This document shows, one piece after another, positions 17,483-25,815 of a stretch of DNA of 64,000 nucleotides (position 1 is the first letter of the stretch; each line of letters opens with the position of its first letter). The notes under the pieces were generated by a model, which searched no databases, was not told the origin of the DNA, and saw nothing but the letters and a program-made list of their open reading frames with translations. The stretch covers positions 248,001 through 312,000 of the forward strand of contig NZ_FNAS01000001.1 in NCBI RefSeq assembly GCF_900101995.1. Direction: 5' to 3'. The position numbers and the translations under genes were made by a program. The stretch is from Riemerella columbipharyngis (GTDB taxonomy: Bacteria > Bacteroidota > Bacteroidia > Flavobacteriales > Weeksellaceae).

Positions 17483-19147
17483 ATGAATACCTTCCTCAAA
17501 CATAAAATTCTTTATATCGTACTTGGTCTTTTCCTTATCGTAGGTACATTGGGACTGTTCAGGAAAAGATTTGACCTCACTCAGGAGCATCGTTATACGC
17601 TATCGGACGCCTCTGTACGGATTCTTAAATCAATAAAAAAGCCATTAAAAATAGAAGTCTATTTGGATGGTGATTTTCCTGCGTCATTCAAACAGTTACA
17701 GAACGAAACCCGTTTTATGCTGGAGGAGTTTAAGGATATTAATAATAATATTGATTACAAATTTATAGATCCTATTGCTACAAAAATCTCTAAAGATACG
17801 CTGGTGGCAATGGGGATGCAGCCTTCTATTTTACCGAATGTGAAGGATGGAAAAATTTCAGAAATAGTGATTTTCCCGTATGCAGCTATTAAGTACAACG
17901 GCTACGGCATTTCTGTTCCTTTGGTTGTACAGCAGATGGGGCTGGATGCAGACAATCAGATAAATAAATCTATAGAAAGTTTGGAATATAGTCTTATTAC
18001 TAATATAAAATCTATTACCGAGAATCGTAAAAAAAATATCGGAATTTTGGTTAATCAAGATGAACTGCAACCGACGGAGTTTCAGGGATTTATGGATATG
18101 GCTTTGGAGAATTATAATGCAGGACCTATTATTCCAACGAATGGCAAAACGCTATCTATGGCAGATGTACCAAAACTGAAACAGATGAACGCCCTGGTCA
18201 TAGCGAAGCCAAGAAAACCTTTTACCGATGAGGAAAAACTTATTTTGGACCAATATATAATGAATGGAGGTAAAACCCTCTGGATGATAGATGCGGTAAA
18301 TGCGGAAATGGATACGCTCTTTCAGTCCAAAAAAATTATGGCGTATTCTATGGATATTAATATGACGGATTTCTTTTTTAATTTTGGCATAAGAATTACC
18401 CCTGCCTTAGTAAAAGATTTTAAGAAAACTGCTTTGAAAAGGCTGAGTGTCGGAGAGATACAAGGGAATCCCCAGTACAAAAACTTTTTGTGGCCTTATT
18501 TTCCTTTGGGAATAGCCGATGATGATAATCCTATTACCAAAAATATAAATCCTGTAAAATTTGAATTTCCCACTTCTATTGATACCTTAGGCAGAGCTAA
18601 TATAAAAACTGAAATCCTCTTCCAGTCAAGCGACAGAACGACCGAAAAGGCAGTGCCCAACTATGTTTCGCTTAATGAAATCGTGAATGCAGATTCTTTA
18701 GGGGTGATGGAGCGCCCTACGCGTCCGAAGATATTTGCCGTAGCTCTTAGTGGAAAATTTCAGTCGGGGTATGTGAGTAGGGTAGAGCGGGAGTCTTATC
18801 CCGATTTTCACTCGCAAAGTTCTAAAAACAAAATGATAATAGTGGCAGATGGCGATGTGGGGAGGAATGCTGTACTAAGAGGTAAGGCGTTGCCGTTAGG
18901 TGTCGATTTGCTTACCAATCAGCAGTATGGCAATGCACAATTTCTAAGGAATGGATTGGATTGGCTTTTAGATGATGATAATTTAACATTATTGAGAAAT
19001 AGAACCATCGAAGCTCGTTTATTGGATAGGCAGCGTATAGCAGAGGAAAAGAATTATTGGCAGTGGTTTAATCTTCTTTTACCGTTATTCCTTGTAGGAG
19101 GATTTACGGGGATATTCTTCTGGTGGCGGCGGAGGAAATTCAGCTGA
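17483..19147 (+). CDS. gldG: Gliding motility-associated ABC transporter auxiliary component GldG
   Basis: A 554-residue protein with one N-terminal membrane helix (about 9-24), a large extracytoplasmic domain and a C-terminal helix (about 527-547) followed by the basic end WWRRRKFS. The N-terminal region FDLTQEHRYTLSDASVRILK and YLDGDFPASFKQLQNET are typical of the GldG/DUF4350-type family. It belongs with GldF in the gliding ABC complex. Its last 8 bases overlap, in the convergent direction, the 3' end of the lipid A acyltransferase gene, so no terminator separates them. Confidence 0.95.
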   Translation: MNTFLKHKILYIVLGLFLIVGTLGLFRKRFDLTQEHRYTLSDASVRILKSIKKPLKIEVYLDGDFPASFKQLQNETRFMLEEFKDINNNIDYKFIDPIATKISKDTLVAMGMQPSILPNVKDGKISEIVIFPYAAIKYNGYGISVPLVVQQMGLDADNQINKSIESLEYSLITNIKSITENRKKNIGILVNQDELQPTEFQGFMDMALENYNAGPIIPTNGKTLSMADVPKLKQMNALVIAKPRKPFTDEEKLILDQYIMNGGKTLWMIDAVNAEMDTLFQSKKIMAYSMDINMTDFFFNFGIRITPALVKDFKKTALKRLSVGEIQGNPQYKNFLWPYFPLGIADDDNPITKNINPVKFEFPTSIDTLGRANIKTEILFQSSDRTTEKAVPNYVSLNEIVNADSLGVMERPTRPKIFAVALSGKFQSGYVSRVERESYPDFHSQSSKNKMIIVADGDVGRNAVLRGKALPLGVDLLTNQQYGNAQFLRNGLDWLLDDDNLTLLRNRTIEARLLDRQRIAEEKNYWQWFNLLLPLFLVGGFTGIFFWWRRRKFS

Positions 19148-20039
19148 TAGGGGGTTCTTCCATATTTTTGACGGCATCTTGGTATTTCCATCTGCGGTGG
19201 CTCCATAGCCAATTGGAAGGGGCTTTTCGTATGGTGTTTTCTAAAAGTCTGTGGAATTTTTTGACCACTTCATATTGCTCGAAGTAGTCGTTGTCAGGAT
19301 AAATTCTTTGGTAAGTTACTTGGTAATGTCCTCGTTTTACTTTCTTCATTTCGCAAAAGATGAAAACCAAATCCATTTTTGTAGAAAGCCTGTCGTATCC
19401 TATAAAAGCAGGTGTTTTTTGGTTGAGAAAATTTAGTCCGTAGTGTATGTCTAATACATAAGGGGATTGGTCTGCAATGAACATATAGGCGGCATCTCCG
19501 TCGTTAGGCGTTTTTACCATATGCCTTACTACCTGGTGGGCTTCTATGGGGGTGTTGCCAAATCTACTTCTCATAGATTTTATTTTTTCTTCCCAAGAAG
19601 AATTTTGTATTTTACGGTAGATAGGGAAACATTTAGACTGAGGTAGTACTGTTGCTAAGGCATTGATCCACTCCCAATTGAAAATATGTCCGGCAAGCAT
19701 TATTACATTTTTTCCTTCAGCTTTGGCTTCCGAAAACAAATGTTGGTTAAGGTGCTGCACCCGTATTTTTAGCTCTGTATCAGATATCGTGAAAGATTTA
19801 AGCGTTTCTACAATGTAATCCGAAAAATTTTTATAAAATGCTTTTTGAATGCTTTTTAGTTCTTGTTTAGTTTTGTTCGGAAAAGAATTTTTTAGATTTT
19901 TCATAACCACTTTTTTACGATATCCGGATACATAGTAGAGCAACACAAAAATAATATCCGAAAATACATAAAGTACTCTAAGGGGAGCCTTAGAGAAAGA
20001 TAAAAGCAGGAAAAATAAAATCTTGTTGAGTCCTTTCAT
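19140..20039 (-). CDS. Lipid A biosynthesis lauroyl/myristoyl-type acyltransferase
   Basis: A 299-residue LpxL/LpxM (HtrB) family acyltransferase that adds secondary acyl chains to lipid A at the inner membrane. An N-terminal hydrophobic anchor (about 5-40) precedes the catalytic HX4E motif GHIFNWEW (His118, Glu123). Downstream conserved parts include IYRKIQNSSWEEKI and FIADQSPY. The start is ATG 20039, with a TACTTTTG promoter box 18 bases upstream. The gene ends by overlapping gldG from the opposite strand. Acyl-chain specificity cannot be told. Confidence 0.93.
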   Translation of the reverse strand: MKGLNKILFFLLLSFSKAPLRVLYVFSDIIFVLLYYVSGYRKKVVMKNLKNSFPNKTKQELKSIQKAFYKNFSDYIVETLKSFTISDTELKIRVQHLNQHLFSEAKAEGKNVIMLAGHIFNWEWINALATVLPQSKCFPIYRKIQNSSWEEKIKSMRSRFGNTPIEAHQVVRHMVKTPNDGDAAYMFIADQSPYVLDIHYGLNFLNQKTPAFIGYDRLSTKMDLVFIFCEMKKVKRGHYQVTYQRIYPDNDYFEQYEVVKKFHRLLENTIRKAPSNWLWSHRRWKYQDAVKNMEEPPIS

Positions 20040-20056
20040 TAAGCTTTAGATATATG

Positions 20057-20064
20057 CAAAAGTA
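20057..20064 (-). promoter_or_regulatory. -7 promoter box TACTTTTG for the lipid A acyltransferase
   Basis: Exact TAnnTTTG match on the minus strand, 17-18 bases before the ATG at 20039. It lies between that gene and the mscL terminator, which is where a new transcript should begin. Confidence 0.5.
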
Positions 20065-20087
20065 CTATATTTTTGTGTAAAAAATTT

Positions 20088-20121
20088 AAAAAAAATGACT
20101 ACCAATATCTGATAGTCATTT
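20088..20121 (-). terminator. Rho-independent terminator after mscL
   Basis: Inverted repeat AAATGACTA (20093-20101) with TAGTCATTT (20113-20121), followed on the minus strand by a run of T. It closes the yidD-lgt-DUF4878-YiiX-mscL unit. Confidence 0.85.
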
Positions 20122-20142
20122 GTTCTTTTATATGCTGGAATA

Positions 20143-20514
20143 TTATTTTTTTAATAAATCTCTAATTTCCATAAGAAGTTTTTCCTCGTTGCTTGGTCCT
20201 GCCGGTGGAGTCGGTGCTTCTTCTTTCTTAGCTTTATTAGCTATTTTTATCAGTATAAATAAGACTAAAGTAATACATAAGAAGTTAATCACTGCAGAAA
20301 CAAAGTTTCCATAGGCAATACCATGCCAATTAAGTTTTGCGATATTATCTGCACCTACAGCATTAAGTACAGGATTAAGTAAAACCGGAGTAATGATATC
20401 CTTGACCAAAGAATCTATAATTTTTCCAAATGCACCTCCGATAATCACTGCTACTGCAAGATCTATAACATTGCCTTTAAAGGCAAATTCTTTAAATTCT
20501 TTAACGAATCCCAT
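20143..20514 (-). CDS. mscL: Large-conductance mechanosensitive channel
   Basis: A 123-residue MscL, a pentameric inner-membrane channel that opens under hypo-osmotic stress. The first helix is GNVIDLAVAVIIGGAFGKIIDSLVKDI (about 14-40), with its gate-forming alanines and glycines; a second helix spans about 72-92. The cytoplasmic end is charged, with a PPAG linker and a final helix. Length is close to the usual 130-140. It is last in the yidD-led gene run and is followed by a terminator. Confidence 0.97.
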   Translation of the reverse strand: MGFVKEFKEFAFKGNVIDLAVAVIIGGAFGKIIDSLVKDIITPVLLNPVLNAVGADNIAKLNWHGIAYGNFVSAVINFLCITLVLFILIKIANKAKKEEAPTPPAGPSNEEKLLMEIRDLLKK

Positions 20515-20559
20515 GTTTTATATTTTTGATTATTCTTGACAAAGGTAATGGAAAAAATA

Positions 20560-21237
20560 TTATTTATGATATTTATCAACTACAATTTCAAAATATTTGG
20601 GGTCGTAGAGTCCTTTCATAGAGTAAAAAATCTTTTTTCTTTCAGAGTTTTCTTTTGGAGTTTTGGCTATATGTAGATCATTATCAAATATTTGCCATAC
20701 GAGTTCTGTACAATAGAGCTGAGAAGCGTCGTCATATTTCCCACTATGGTCAAAGGGGATTTTTTTTCTTAAATAATACTTTGCTCTTTCTACGATTTGG
20801 CTTCTTTGGGTATTTGTAATATTGGGGGCAGATACGACAAGAATTTTGTCAGGCTGAGAGTACTCTAAGAAATCAGATAGAAGTTGCTCTTGCACCCCGT
20901 CTATAGGGCTTACATCACTTGATAGGGAATGTATTACATACCATTGATTCTGCTTTCGGTAGAGAATACCGGAGTGGGTAACATCGTAAGAGCCATTATT
21001 CAGATTTTGGGCGATGATATTACTAATATAGCCATAGCCTCGTCTTAAAATAACATCACCATCTTTTAATTTTGAAATATCCTTGGATGATAATCTACAG
21101 ATATGCTTTTCTGATTTTACATATTTTTCTTCTTGGTTTTTGTCGAACCAAAAAAAGCCTTTCCATAGGATGAAAATAAAAATACCCAAAACTATTGGGA
21201 TAATCAAAATCCGCTTTATGCCTTTGAGTATTTTCAT
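20560..21237 (-). CDS. YiiX-like permuted NlpC/P60 cysteine hydrolase
   Basis: A 225-residue protein with an N-terminal membrane anchor or signal helix (about 8-30) and a permuted papain-like fold (YiiX/YebB, formerly DUF830). LKDGDVILRRG (57-67) is followed by His88 in DVTHSGIL and Cys176 in LYCTELVWQ, the expected order His-then-Cys of permuted NlpC/P60 enzymes. These probably hydrolyse peptidoglycan or another amide or ester bond; the substrate is unproven. It lies 24 bases after the DUF4878 lipoprotein gene and 45 bases before mscL. Confidence 0.85.
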   Translation of the reverse strand: MKILKGIKRILIIPIVLGIFIFILWKGFFWFDKNQEEKYVKSEKHICRLSSKDISKLKDGDVILRRGYGYISNIIAQNLNNGSYDVTHSGILYRKQNQWYVIHSLSSDVSPIDGVQEQLLSDFLEYSQPDKILVVSAPNITNTQRSQIVERAKYYLRKKIPFDHSGKYDDASQLYCTELVWQIFDNDLHIAKTPKENSERKKIFYSMKGLYDPKYFEIVVDKYHK

Positions 21238-21261
21238 AAGTTCATATTTTAATTTTGTGGA

Positions 21262-21681
21262 TTAGGACATTGTATCTTTATTTTTTTCTTTTTCTTCTTT
21301 GCTCATAGAGACTTTCCACTCACCATCTATTTTTTTCAATTGAAGTGTACTTTCTTTTGCATTGGCAGTTGTTTTATAATAGACCACCGCTTCGTCTTTA
21401 TTTTTACCTTTTAGTTCGGTTTTTACAAATATGAATTCTTCTTTCTTTTTCTTTTCTTCTTTTAACTTTTCTTTGATTTTTTCTTCTCCGCCGGACATTG
21501 TGATGACCATATCCAGCATCTGTCCGGTTGTTTTGTCACAATACTTTTTGGCTTCGGTAAAGTTACCGCTATTCATATTCTCGAAGAAATTTTTAGCCGC
21601 ATCCTCCGGCTTGTCACTTGAACACGAAATTAGCGAAATCATAGCAAATGCTACAAACAATAGTGATAATACTTTTTTCAT
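21262..21681 (-). CDS. DUF4878-type lipoprotein
   Basis: A 139-residue lipoprotein. The signal peptide (1-19) ends in the lipobox LISC with Cys20. The mature part has the DUF4878 (NTF2-like) pattern PEDAAKNFFENMNSGNFTEAKKYC near the N-terminus and VVYYKTTA plus DGEWKVSM towards the end. A very lysine- and glutamate-rich stretch (about 84-110) lies between. Function is unknown. It lies directly after lgt, the enzyme that lipidates such proteins, with a 20-base gap. Confidence 0.82.
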   Translation of the reverse strand: MKKVLSLLFVAFAMISLISCSSDKPEDAAKNFFENMNSGNFTEAKKYCDKTTGQMLDMVITMSGGEEKIKEKLKEEKKKKEEFIFVKTELKGKNKDEAVVYYKTTANAKESTLQLKKIDGEWKVSMSKEEKEKNKDTMS

Positions 21682-21701
21682 AATGTAAATATTTAAGTTA
21701 G

Positions 21702-22571
21702 TTAAAGTTTAGAATTTTCTTCTGGGGTAATGGTGAATTTTTTAGACAAAAACATAATAACCATTCCCGCTATCATAAAAGGAATAGAGAGTACTTGCCC
21801 GGTATTCAGTCCGTCGGTATGAATAAATTCGTTGCCTTGAGGGGCTTTCCAAAACTCTACTACAAGCCTAATTCCCCATAGAATCACAAAAAATAATCCA
21901 AAAATCCAGCCTTGTTGGTATTTCTTGTTTGTTTTACGGTAGATAGTCCATAGTATAAGGAATAGAATGAAGTAACTTACGGACTCAAATAACTGTGCTG
22001 GATAGCGTGGTACTATAGGTCCATATTCTAAGCTTTGCTGGGGAAAAAGTATAGCGAAAGGTGAGTCTGCCGGGGCCGGTTTTCCAACGATTTCGGAATT
22101 AAAAAAGTTTCCAATCCTAACGAATGTGCCACCCAATGCAACGACAATCGCCAGACGATCATAGACCCAAAAAGGATTTTTCTTAATGATTTTCAGACTA
22201 TAATAAAGTGTAGTGAATATAAGCCCAATAGTAGCACCGTGGCTGGCTAAACCAGAAAAGCCGGTAAATTCAAAAGTGGGGTTGGTTCTTATGGGTAAAA
22301 ATACAGACCAAAAATCTTGCTTGAAAAGCTCCGGCTGGTAGAAAATAACATGCCCTAATCGTGCTCCAAATATCGTCCCCACTAGTGTCCATGTGAAAAG
22401 AGGCTCTAAGTATTTTTCATTAACACTATCTCTGTCAAATATTTTTTTCATCACATAATAGCCCAGACCAAAGGCTATCACAAACATCAAACTGTAATAG
22501 TGCAGAGTGAAAAAGCCTAAGCTAAGATCTTTGGATGGATCCCAAGTGATGTACAATTCGTGTAGATTCAT
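21702..22571 (-). CDS. lgt: Prolipoprotein diacylglyceryl transferase
   Basis: Lgt transfers diacylglycerol from phosphatidylglycerol to the lipobox cysteine of prelipoproteins. The 289-residue protein has about seven membrane helices. Conserved segments are GARLGHVIFYQPELF (about 84-98), GLASHGATIG (residues near 106-116) and the family signature RIGNFFNSEIVGKP (about 153-166) with its essential Arg. It follows yidD with a 22-base gap. N-terminal residues ITWDPSKDLSLGFFTLHYYSL resemble other Bacteroidota Lgt proteins. Confidence 0.97.
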   Translation of the reverse strand: MNLHELYITWDPSKDLSLGFFTLHYYSLMFVIAFGLGYYVMKKIFDRDSVNEKYLEPLFTWTLVGTIFGARLGHVIFYQPELFKQDFWSVFLPIRTNPTFEFTGFSGLASHGATIGLIFTTLYYSLKIIKKNPFWVYDRLAIVVALGGTFVRIGNFFNSEIVGKPAPADSPFAILFPQQSLEYGPIVPRYPAQLFESVSYFILFLILWTIYRKTNKKYQQGWIFGLFFVILWGIRLVVEFWKAPQGNEFIHTDGLNTGQVLSIPFMIAGMVIMFLSKKFTITPEENSKL

Positions 22572-22593
22572 TTTTTATAATTTATTTTTGGTA

Positions 22594-22833
22594 TCAATTT
22601 TTTTTATTTGGTACGGGGTCATATCCGCTGCCGCCCCAAGGATGGCATCTGGAAATTCTTTTTATGCCCAGCCACATACCCTTTATCAGCCCATATTCTC
22701 GCAATGCTTGCAAGGTGTACTGAGAGCATGTAGGCGTATAGCGGCAGTTTTTTCCCAGCCACGGCGATATAGCGTATTGATAAAACTTTATCATAGCTAT
22801 TGCAGGAGCTGTTATAATTCTATTTATATTCAT
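22594..22833 (-). CDS. yidD: Membrane protein insertion efficiency factor
   Basis: A 79-residue YidD (UPF0161), which assists YidC-mediated membrane insertion. The signature is nearly complete: [29 protein letters not shown] and [14 protein letters not shown], with the three conserved cysteines. I start at ATG 22833 rather than the longer TTG-initiated frame at 22866, because a full promoter (TTG-N20-TATATTTG) lies inside that extension. It heads a five-gene unit ending at mscL, although in many bacteria yidD sits beside rnpA and yidC. Confidence 0.95.
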   Translation of the reverse strand: MNINRIITAPAIAMIKFYQYAISPWLGKNCRYTPTCSQYTLQALREYGLIKGMWLGIKRISRCHPWGGSGYDPVPNKKN

Positions 22834-22845
22834 AACATAACTATG

Positions 22846-22876
22846 CAAATATAAATTAAAAAACAATAGGTATCAA
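22846..22876 (-). promoter_or_regulatory. Promoter of the yidD-lgt-mscL unit
   Basis: On the minus strand, TTG (22876-22874), a 20-base spacer and TATATTTG (22853-22846). This is a full match to the Bacteroidota TTG-N17-23-TAnnTTTG consensus, only 13 bases before the chosen ATG. Confidence 0.7.
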
Positions 22877-22933
22877 AACAACTTTTAGAATGATAGGTCA
22901 TTTAATGCAGTCTTGTTTTAGGGATTAAAAACA

Positions 22934-24226
22934 CTATTCTTTTACAATTGTTTTAGGAATAGTAAATTCTTTCAAGGCTTGTAGAGACAGTTCTGTTCCG
23001 TATCCCGAGCGTTTGGCACCACCAAAAGGCAGGTTAGGGTCAGATTTAGTCATTGAGTTGATAGCCACGGTGCCGGAGTCCAGTCGTTCCGCAAAATACA
23101 TCGCTTTCTCGGAGTTTTTCGTCCATACCGCATTGCCTAGTCCATAGGGGATATCATTAGCCAGAGATAGGGCATCATCGTCGCTTTCTGCAATCAGAAC
23201 CAATCCAAGCGGTCCGAAGATTTCTTCGCTCAATATCGGATGATCTTTTTCTACTAAAACCAATCCGGGAATAAATTCATTATCCGAAACCCTTTCCAGC
23301 GGGATTAAGATTTCAGCTCCGCCGTCTATTGTTTTTTGATATTGGTTTTCCAACTCGTCTGCCAGGTCTTTCCTTGCCATACCGGATAGTGTAGTACTCT
23401 TGTTCCATGGGTTTTCGGGTTGGTACTTCCGATATTCATCTATAAACAAATTCAAAAAAGAGTCCTTTATGTTTTTATGAATGATAAATCTTTTTGCGGC
23501 CACGCAAGTTTGCCCACAATTTTGTAATCTCGCGAAAGCTCCTATTTTGGCTGCTTTTTGCAAATCAGCATCTTCCAAAACAATGTATGCATCACTTCCG
23601 CCAAGCTCCAGGACGGATTTTTTTATACTCTTACCTGCAATGGAAGCCACCATAGCTCCAGCCTCTTCGCTGCCAGTGAGACTTACTCCTTTTACGATAG
23701 GATGCTCTATAATTTCCTTGATTTCGGAGTGCCCTAATTCAAAATTTTGAAAAATGCCTTTTGGGAAACCTGCTTTTGTGAATGCTTCTTCGATGGCTCT
23801 ACCCGTACCGAAACAAATGCTTGCATGCTTCATTACGACAGTGTTACCAGCCAATATAGTTGGCGTAGCAAATCTTAGAACTTGCCAAAAAGGATAGTTC
23901 CAAGGCATTACCCCGAGTATAACTCCCATAGGAGTATGGTGAATCTCACTGATGTTAAAATTGGTTTTTATCTTTTCCGGAGCTAAAATGTTTTCTGCTT
24001 TGGCATAGAAATTCACCATCATCGCACACTTTTCTACTTCTGCGATGGATTGAGATATCGGTTTATTCATCTCAGAAGTAATTATTTCGGCATAGATTTC
24101 TTTGTTTTCCAGTAGGATATCAGAAAGTTTTTTGAATAGATTTTGTTTTTTCTCAAAAGTTATAAATCGCCATTCTTGATAGCTTTTTTGGGCTAAAGAC
24201 AATTTGTCTTGAATTAGATTTTGCAT
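22934..24226 (-). CDS. NAD(P)-dependent aldehyde dehydrogenase, succinate-semialdehyde type
   Basis: A 430-residue aldehyde dehydrogenase. The catalytic nucleophile is Cys241 in NCGQTCVAAKR and the general base is Glu207 in LELGGSDAYIV; MPWNYPFWQ (107-115) and the SLTGSEEAG cofactor segment (182-190) are clear. The size and motifs fit the short succinate-semialdehyde dehydrogenase subgroup, so conversion of succinate semialdehyde to succinate is the best guess, but other aldehydes are possible. The arginase-family gene starts 27 bases upstream, suggesting co-transcription and a shared role in amino-acid catabolism. Confidence 0.85.
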   Translation of the reverse strand: MQNLIQDKLSLAQKSYQEWRFITFEKKQNLFKKLSDILLENKEIYAEIITSEMNKPISQSIAEVEKCAMMVNFYAKAENILAPEKIKTNFNISEIHHTPMGVILGVMPWNYPFWQVLRFATPTILAGNTVVMKHASICFGTGRAIEEAFTKAGFPKGIFQNFELGHSEIKEIIEHPIVKGVSLTGSEEAGAMVASIAGKSIKKSVLELGGSDAYIVLEDADLQKAAKIGAFARLQNCGQTCVAAKRFIIHKNIKDSFLNLFIDEYRKYQPENPWNKSTTLSGMARKDLADELENQYQKTIDGGAEILIPLERVSDNEFIPGLVLVEKDHPILSEEIFGPLGLVLIAESDDDALSLANDIPYGLGNAVWTKNSEKAMYFAERLDSGTVAINSMTKSDPNLPFGGAKRSGYGTELSLQALKEFTIPKTIVKE

Positions 24227-24253
24227 TGTATATTATTTATTTACTTTATATCA

Positions 24254-25171
24254 TTAAATCATAAACCATTCGTTTACGAGGCTGGCAGCGAGCCTTGCTG
24301 TGCGATTTGCTATATCGTATTTGGGATTTACTTCTGCTACATCCATTGCTAAGAGTTTTTCATTTTTAAGGATATGTTTGAAAAACAATAAGAAAGGTGT
24401 ATCGGCAAAAATTCCGTTGTAAGCTACAGCACTCACTCCCGGTGCTATACCGGCATTGAATACATCCATACAAATGGTGAGATAGAGTATATCTACTTCT
24501 TCCGATAGGGTGTTAATAGCTTCGTATATTTTGGGAAGATTTTCAAAAAAGAGTCCTTCCGAAAGTATGTATTTCATACCTAATCTGTGGGCATCATCAA
24601 AGAGCTTCAGTGTATTGCTGTTTCGCTGTATTCCAATGTGCAGAGAGTGTATTTCGCCTTCTTCCGCAATCTGGTAAAATCCTGTTCCGGAGGAAGAGAG
24701 ATGGTTTTCGGGCTCTCGGTTATCAAAGTGGGCATCGATATTGATGACGCCTATTTTTTGGTTTGGAAAGGCTTTTCTAATTCCGGAGTAGTGTGCAAAA
24801 GTAACCTCGTGGCCGCCACCTAAGACAATAGACTTAGCTTTAGAAGATAAGGCTAAAGAAACTTTTCCTGCCAGATTTGCTTGGCTTTGTTCCAAATTTC
24901 CGTCTTCGCAGTAAATATTTCCAAAGTCCAACAGCCTGAAATTAGGTGTAACCACAGGGAAATTAGACATATTTTTTCTAATGATGTCAGGTGCGTCTTT
25001 AGCTCCTATTCTGCCTTTATTTCGCCTTACGCCTTCATCTACTGCAAAACCGTGAAGGACAAAATCGTTGGGAGCAATAGCTTGATAATCCTCTGCAATG
25101 ATTACTTTTTGGAACAGTCTGTGGTATAAGGGGCTGTCGCCGTCGTAGCGGCCTTGCCATATTTCGTTCAT
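24254..25171 (-). CDS. Arginase-superfamily enzyme, formimidoylglutamase-like
   Basis: A 305-residue ureohydrolase-fold enzyme with a dinuclear manganese site. Ligand motifs are GGGHE (His121), INIDAHFDNR (Asp146, His148, Asp150) and TICMDVFNAGIAPGVSA (Asp236). The usual first Asp of the DxD pair is Cys234; I recall the same CMDVF form in HutG proteins, which hydrolyse N-formimidoyl-glutamate in histidine degradation. No other hut gene is in view, so agmatinase-like activity cannot be excluded. It precedes the aldehyde dehydrogenase on the same strand. Confidence 0.82.
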   Translation of the reverse strand: MNEIWQGRYDGDSPLYHRLFQKVIIAEDYQAIAPNDFVLHGFAVDEGVRRNKGRIGAKDAPDIIRKNMSNFPVVTPNFRLLDFGNIYCEDGNLEQSQANLAGKVSLALSSKAKSIVLGGGHEVTFAHYSGIRKAFPNQKIGVINIDAHFDNREPENHLSSSGTGFYQIAEEGEIHSLHIGIQRNSNTLKLFDDAHRLGMKYILSEGLFFENLPKIYEAINTLSEEVDILYLTICMDVFNAGIAPGVSAVAYNGIFADTPFLLFFKHILKNEKLLAMDVAEVNPKYDIANRTARLAASLVNEWFMI

Positions 25172-25199
25172 TTTTATTACTTTTATTTTGGTTAATCTA

Positions 25200-25226
25200 A
25201 AAAATACCCCAGTATGTTAGGGGTAT
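25200..25226 (-). terminator. Rho-independent terminator after the DUF4136 gene
   Basis: ATACCCC (25204-25210) pairs with GGGGTAT (25220-25226) across a 9-base loop; the minus strand continues into TTTTT. It separates the DUF4136 gene from the arginase/ALDH pair. Confidence 0.85.
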
Positions 25227-25233
25227 CTTGTGA

Positions 25234-25764
25234 TTATTTTGTTTTGGGCGGATAGTTGCCCAATATCTGAGAAATAATTTCAGGAATTTGTTTTTGCTTA
25301 GATTTAGGAGAATCTACATTGATGCCGTCGCCGATACCTTGCCAAACGAGTTTGTTAGTCTTGGCATCTATCAAATCTACGGTGAGTTTCCCGGAATTGT
25401 AACTTTGAGTCCAAGCAGTACCCATACCAAATCCCCATGGGCTATACCAAGGTCTCCAATCCCAGCCGAAAGAGTATCTTGGCTGTAGGTCTTGTACGGT
25501 TTTGTGCGAAGCGGTTATATTTACAATTAAGTCCGAGGAAGCGGATACACTAAGCCCTTTCTCGGTAAGCGTTTTTGTGATATTGTCTATAACCCTTTGC
25601 TTATCTATATCGTTAAGTTTCAAGTGGTCCGTTCTAATTTCAAAAGTTTTGTACTGTGCGAAATTAGTAGATTTTAGATAATCCGTACTGACATTGAAGG
25701 AATTGCACGATACCACTAAGCCGAGTATCAGAAATAAAGGGAGTAAAAAAACATACTTTTTCAT
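25234..25764 (-). CDS. DUF4136 lipoprotein
   Basis: A 176-residue lipoprotein with a signal peptide (MKKYVFLLPLFLILG) and lipobox ending VSC. The mature protein fits DUF4136: YKTFEIR after the N-terminus, ITKTLTEKGLSV in the middle, then DLIVNITASHK and GKLTVDLIDAKTNKLVWQG. A tryptophan/proline/tyrosine-rich loop (YSFGWDWRPWYSPWGFGMG) lies between. Function is unknown; it is probably anchored in the outer membrane. I use ATG 25764, since the longer frame would begin at GTG 25794 and spoil the signal peptide. Confidence 0.85.
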   Translation of the reverse strand: MKKYVFLLPLFLILGLVVSCNSFNVSTDYLKSTNFAQYKTFEIRTDHLKLNDIDKQRVIDNITKTLTEKGLSVSASSDLIVNITASHKTVQDLQPRYSFGWDWRPWYSPWGFGMGTAWTQSYNSGKLTVDLIDAKTNKLVWQGIGDGINVDSPKSKQKQIPEIISQILGNYPPKTK

Positions 25765-25815
25765 ATTCTTATTTTTAAATTTTATAACTTTCACAATGAA
25801 AAAATTATTCCAAAT

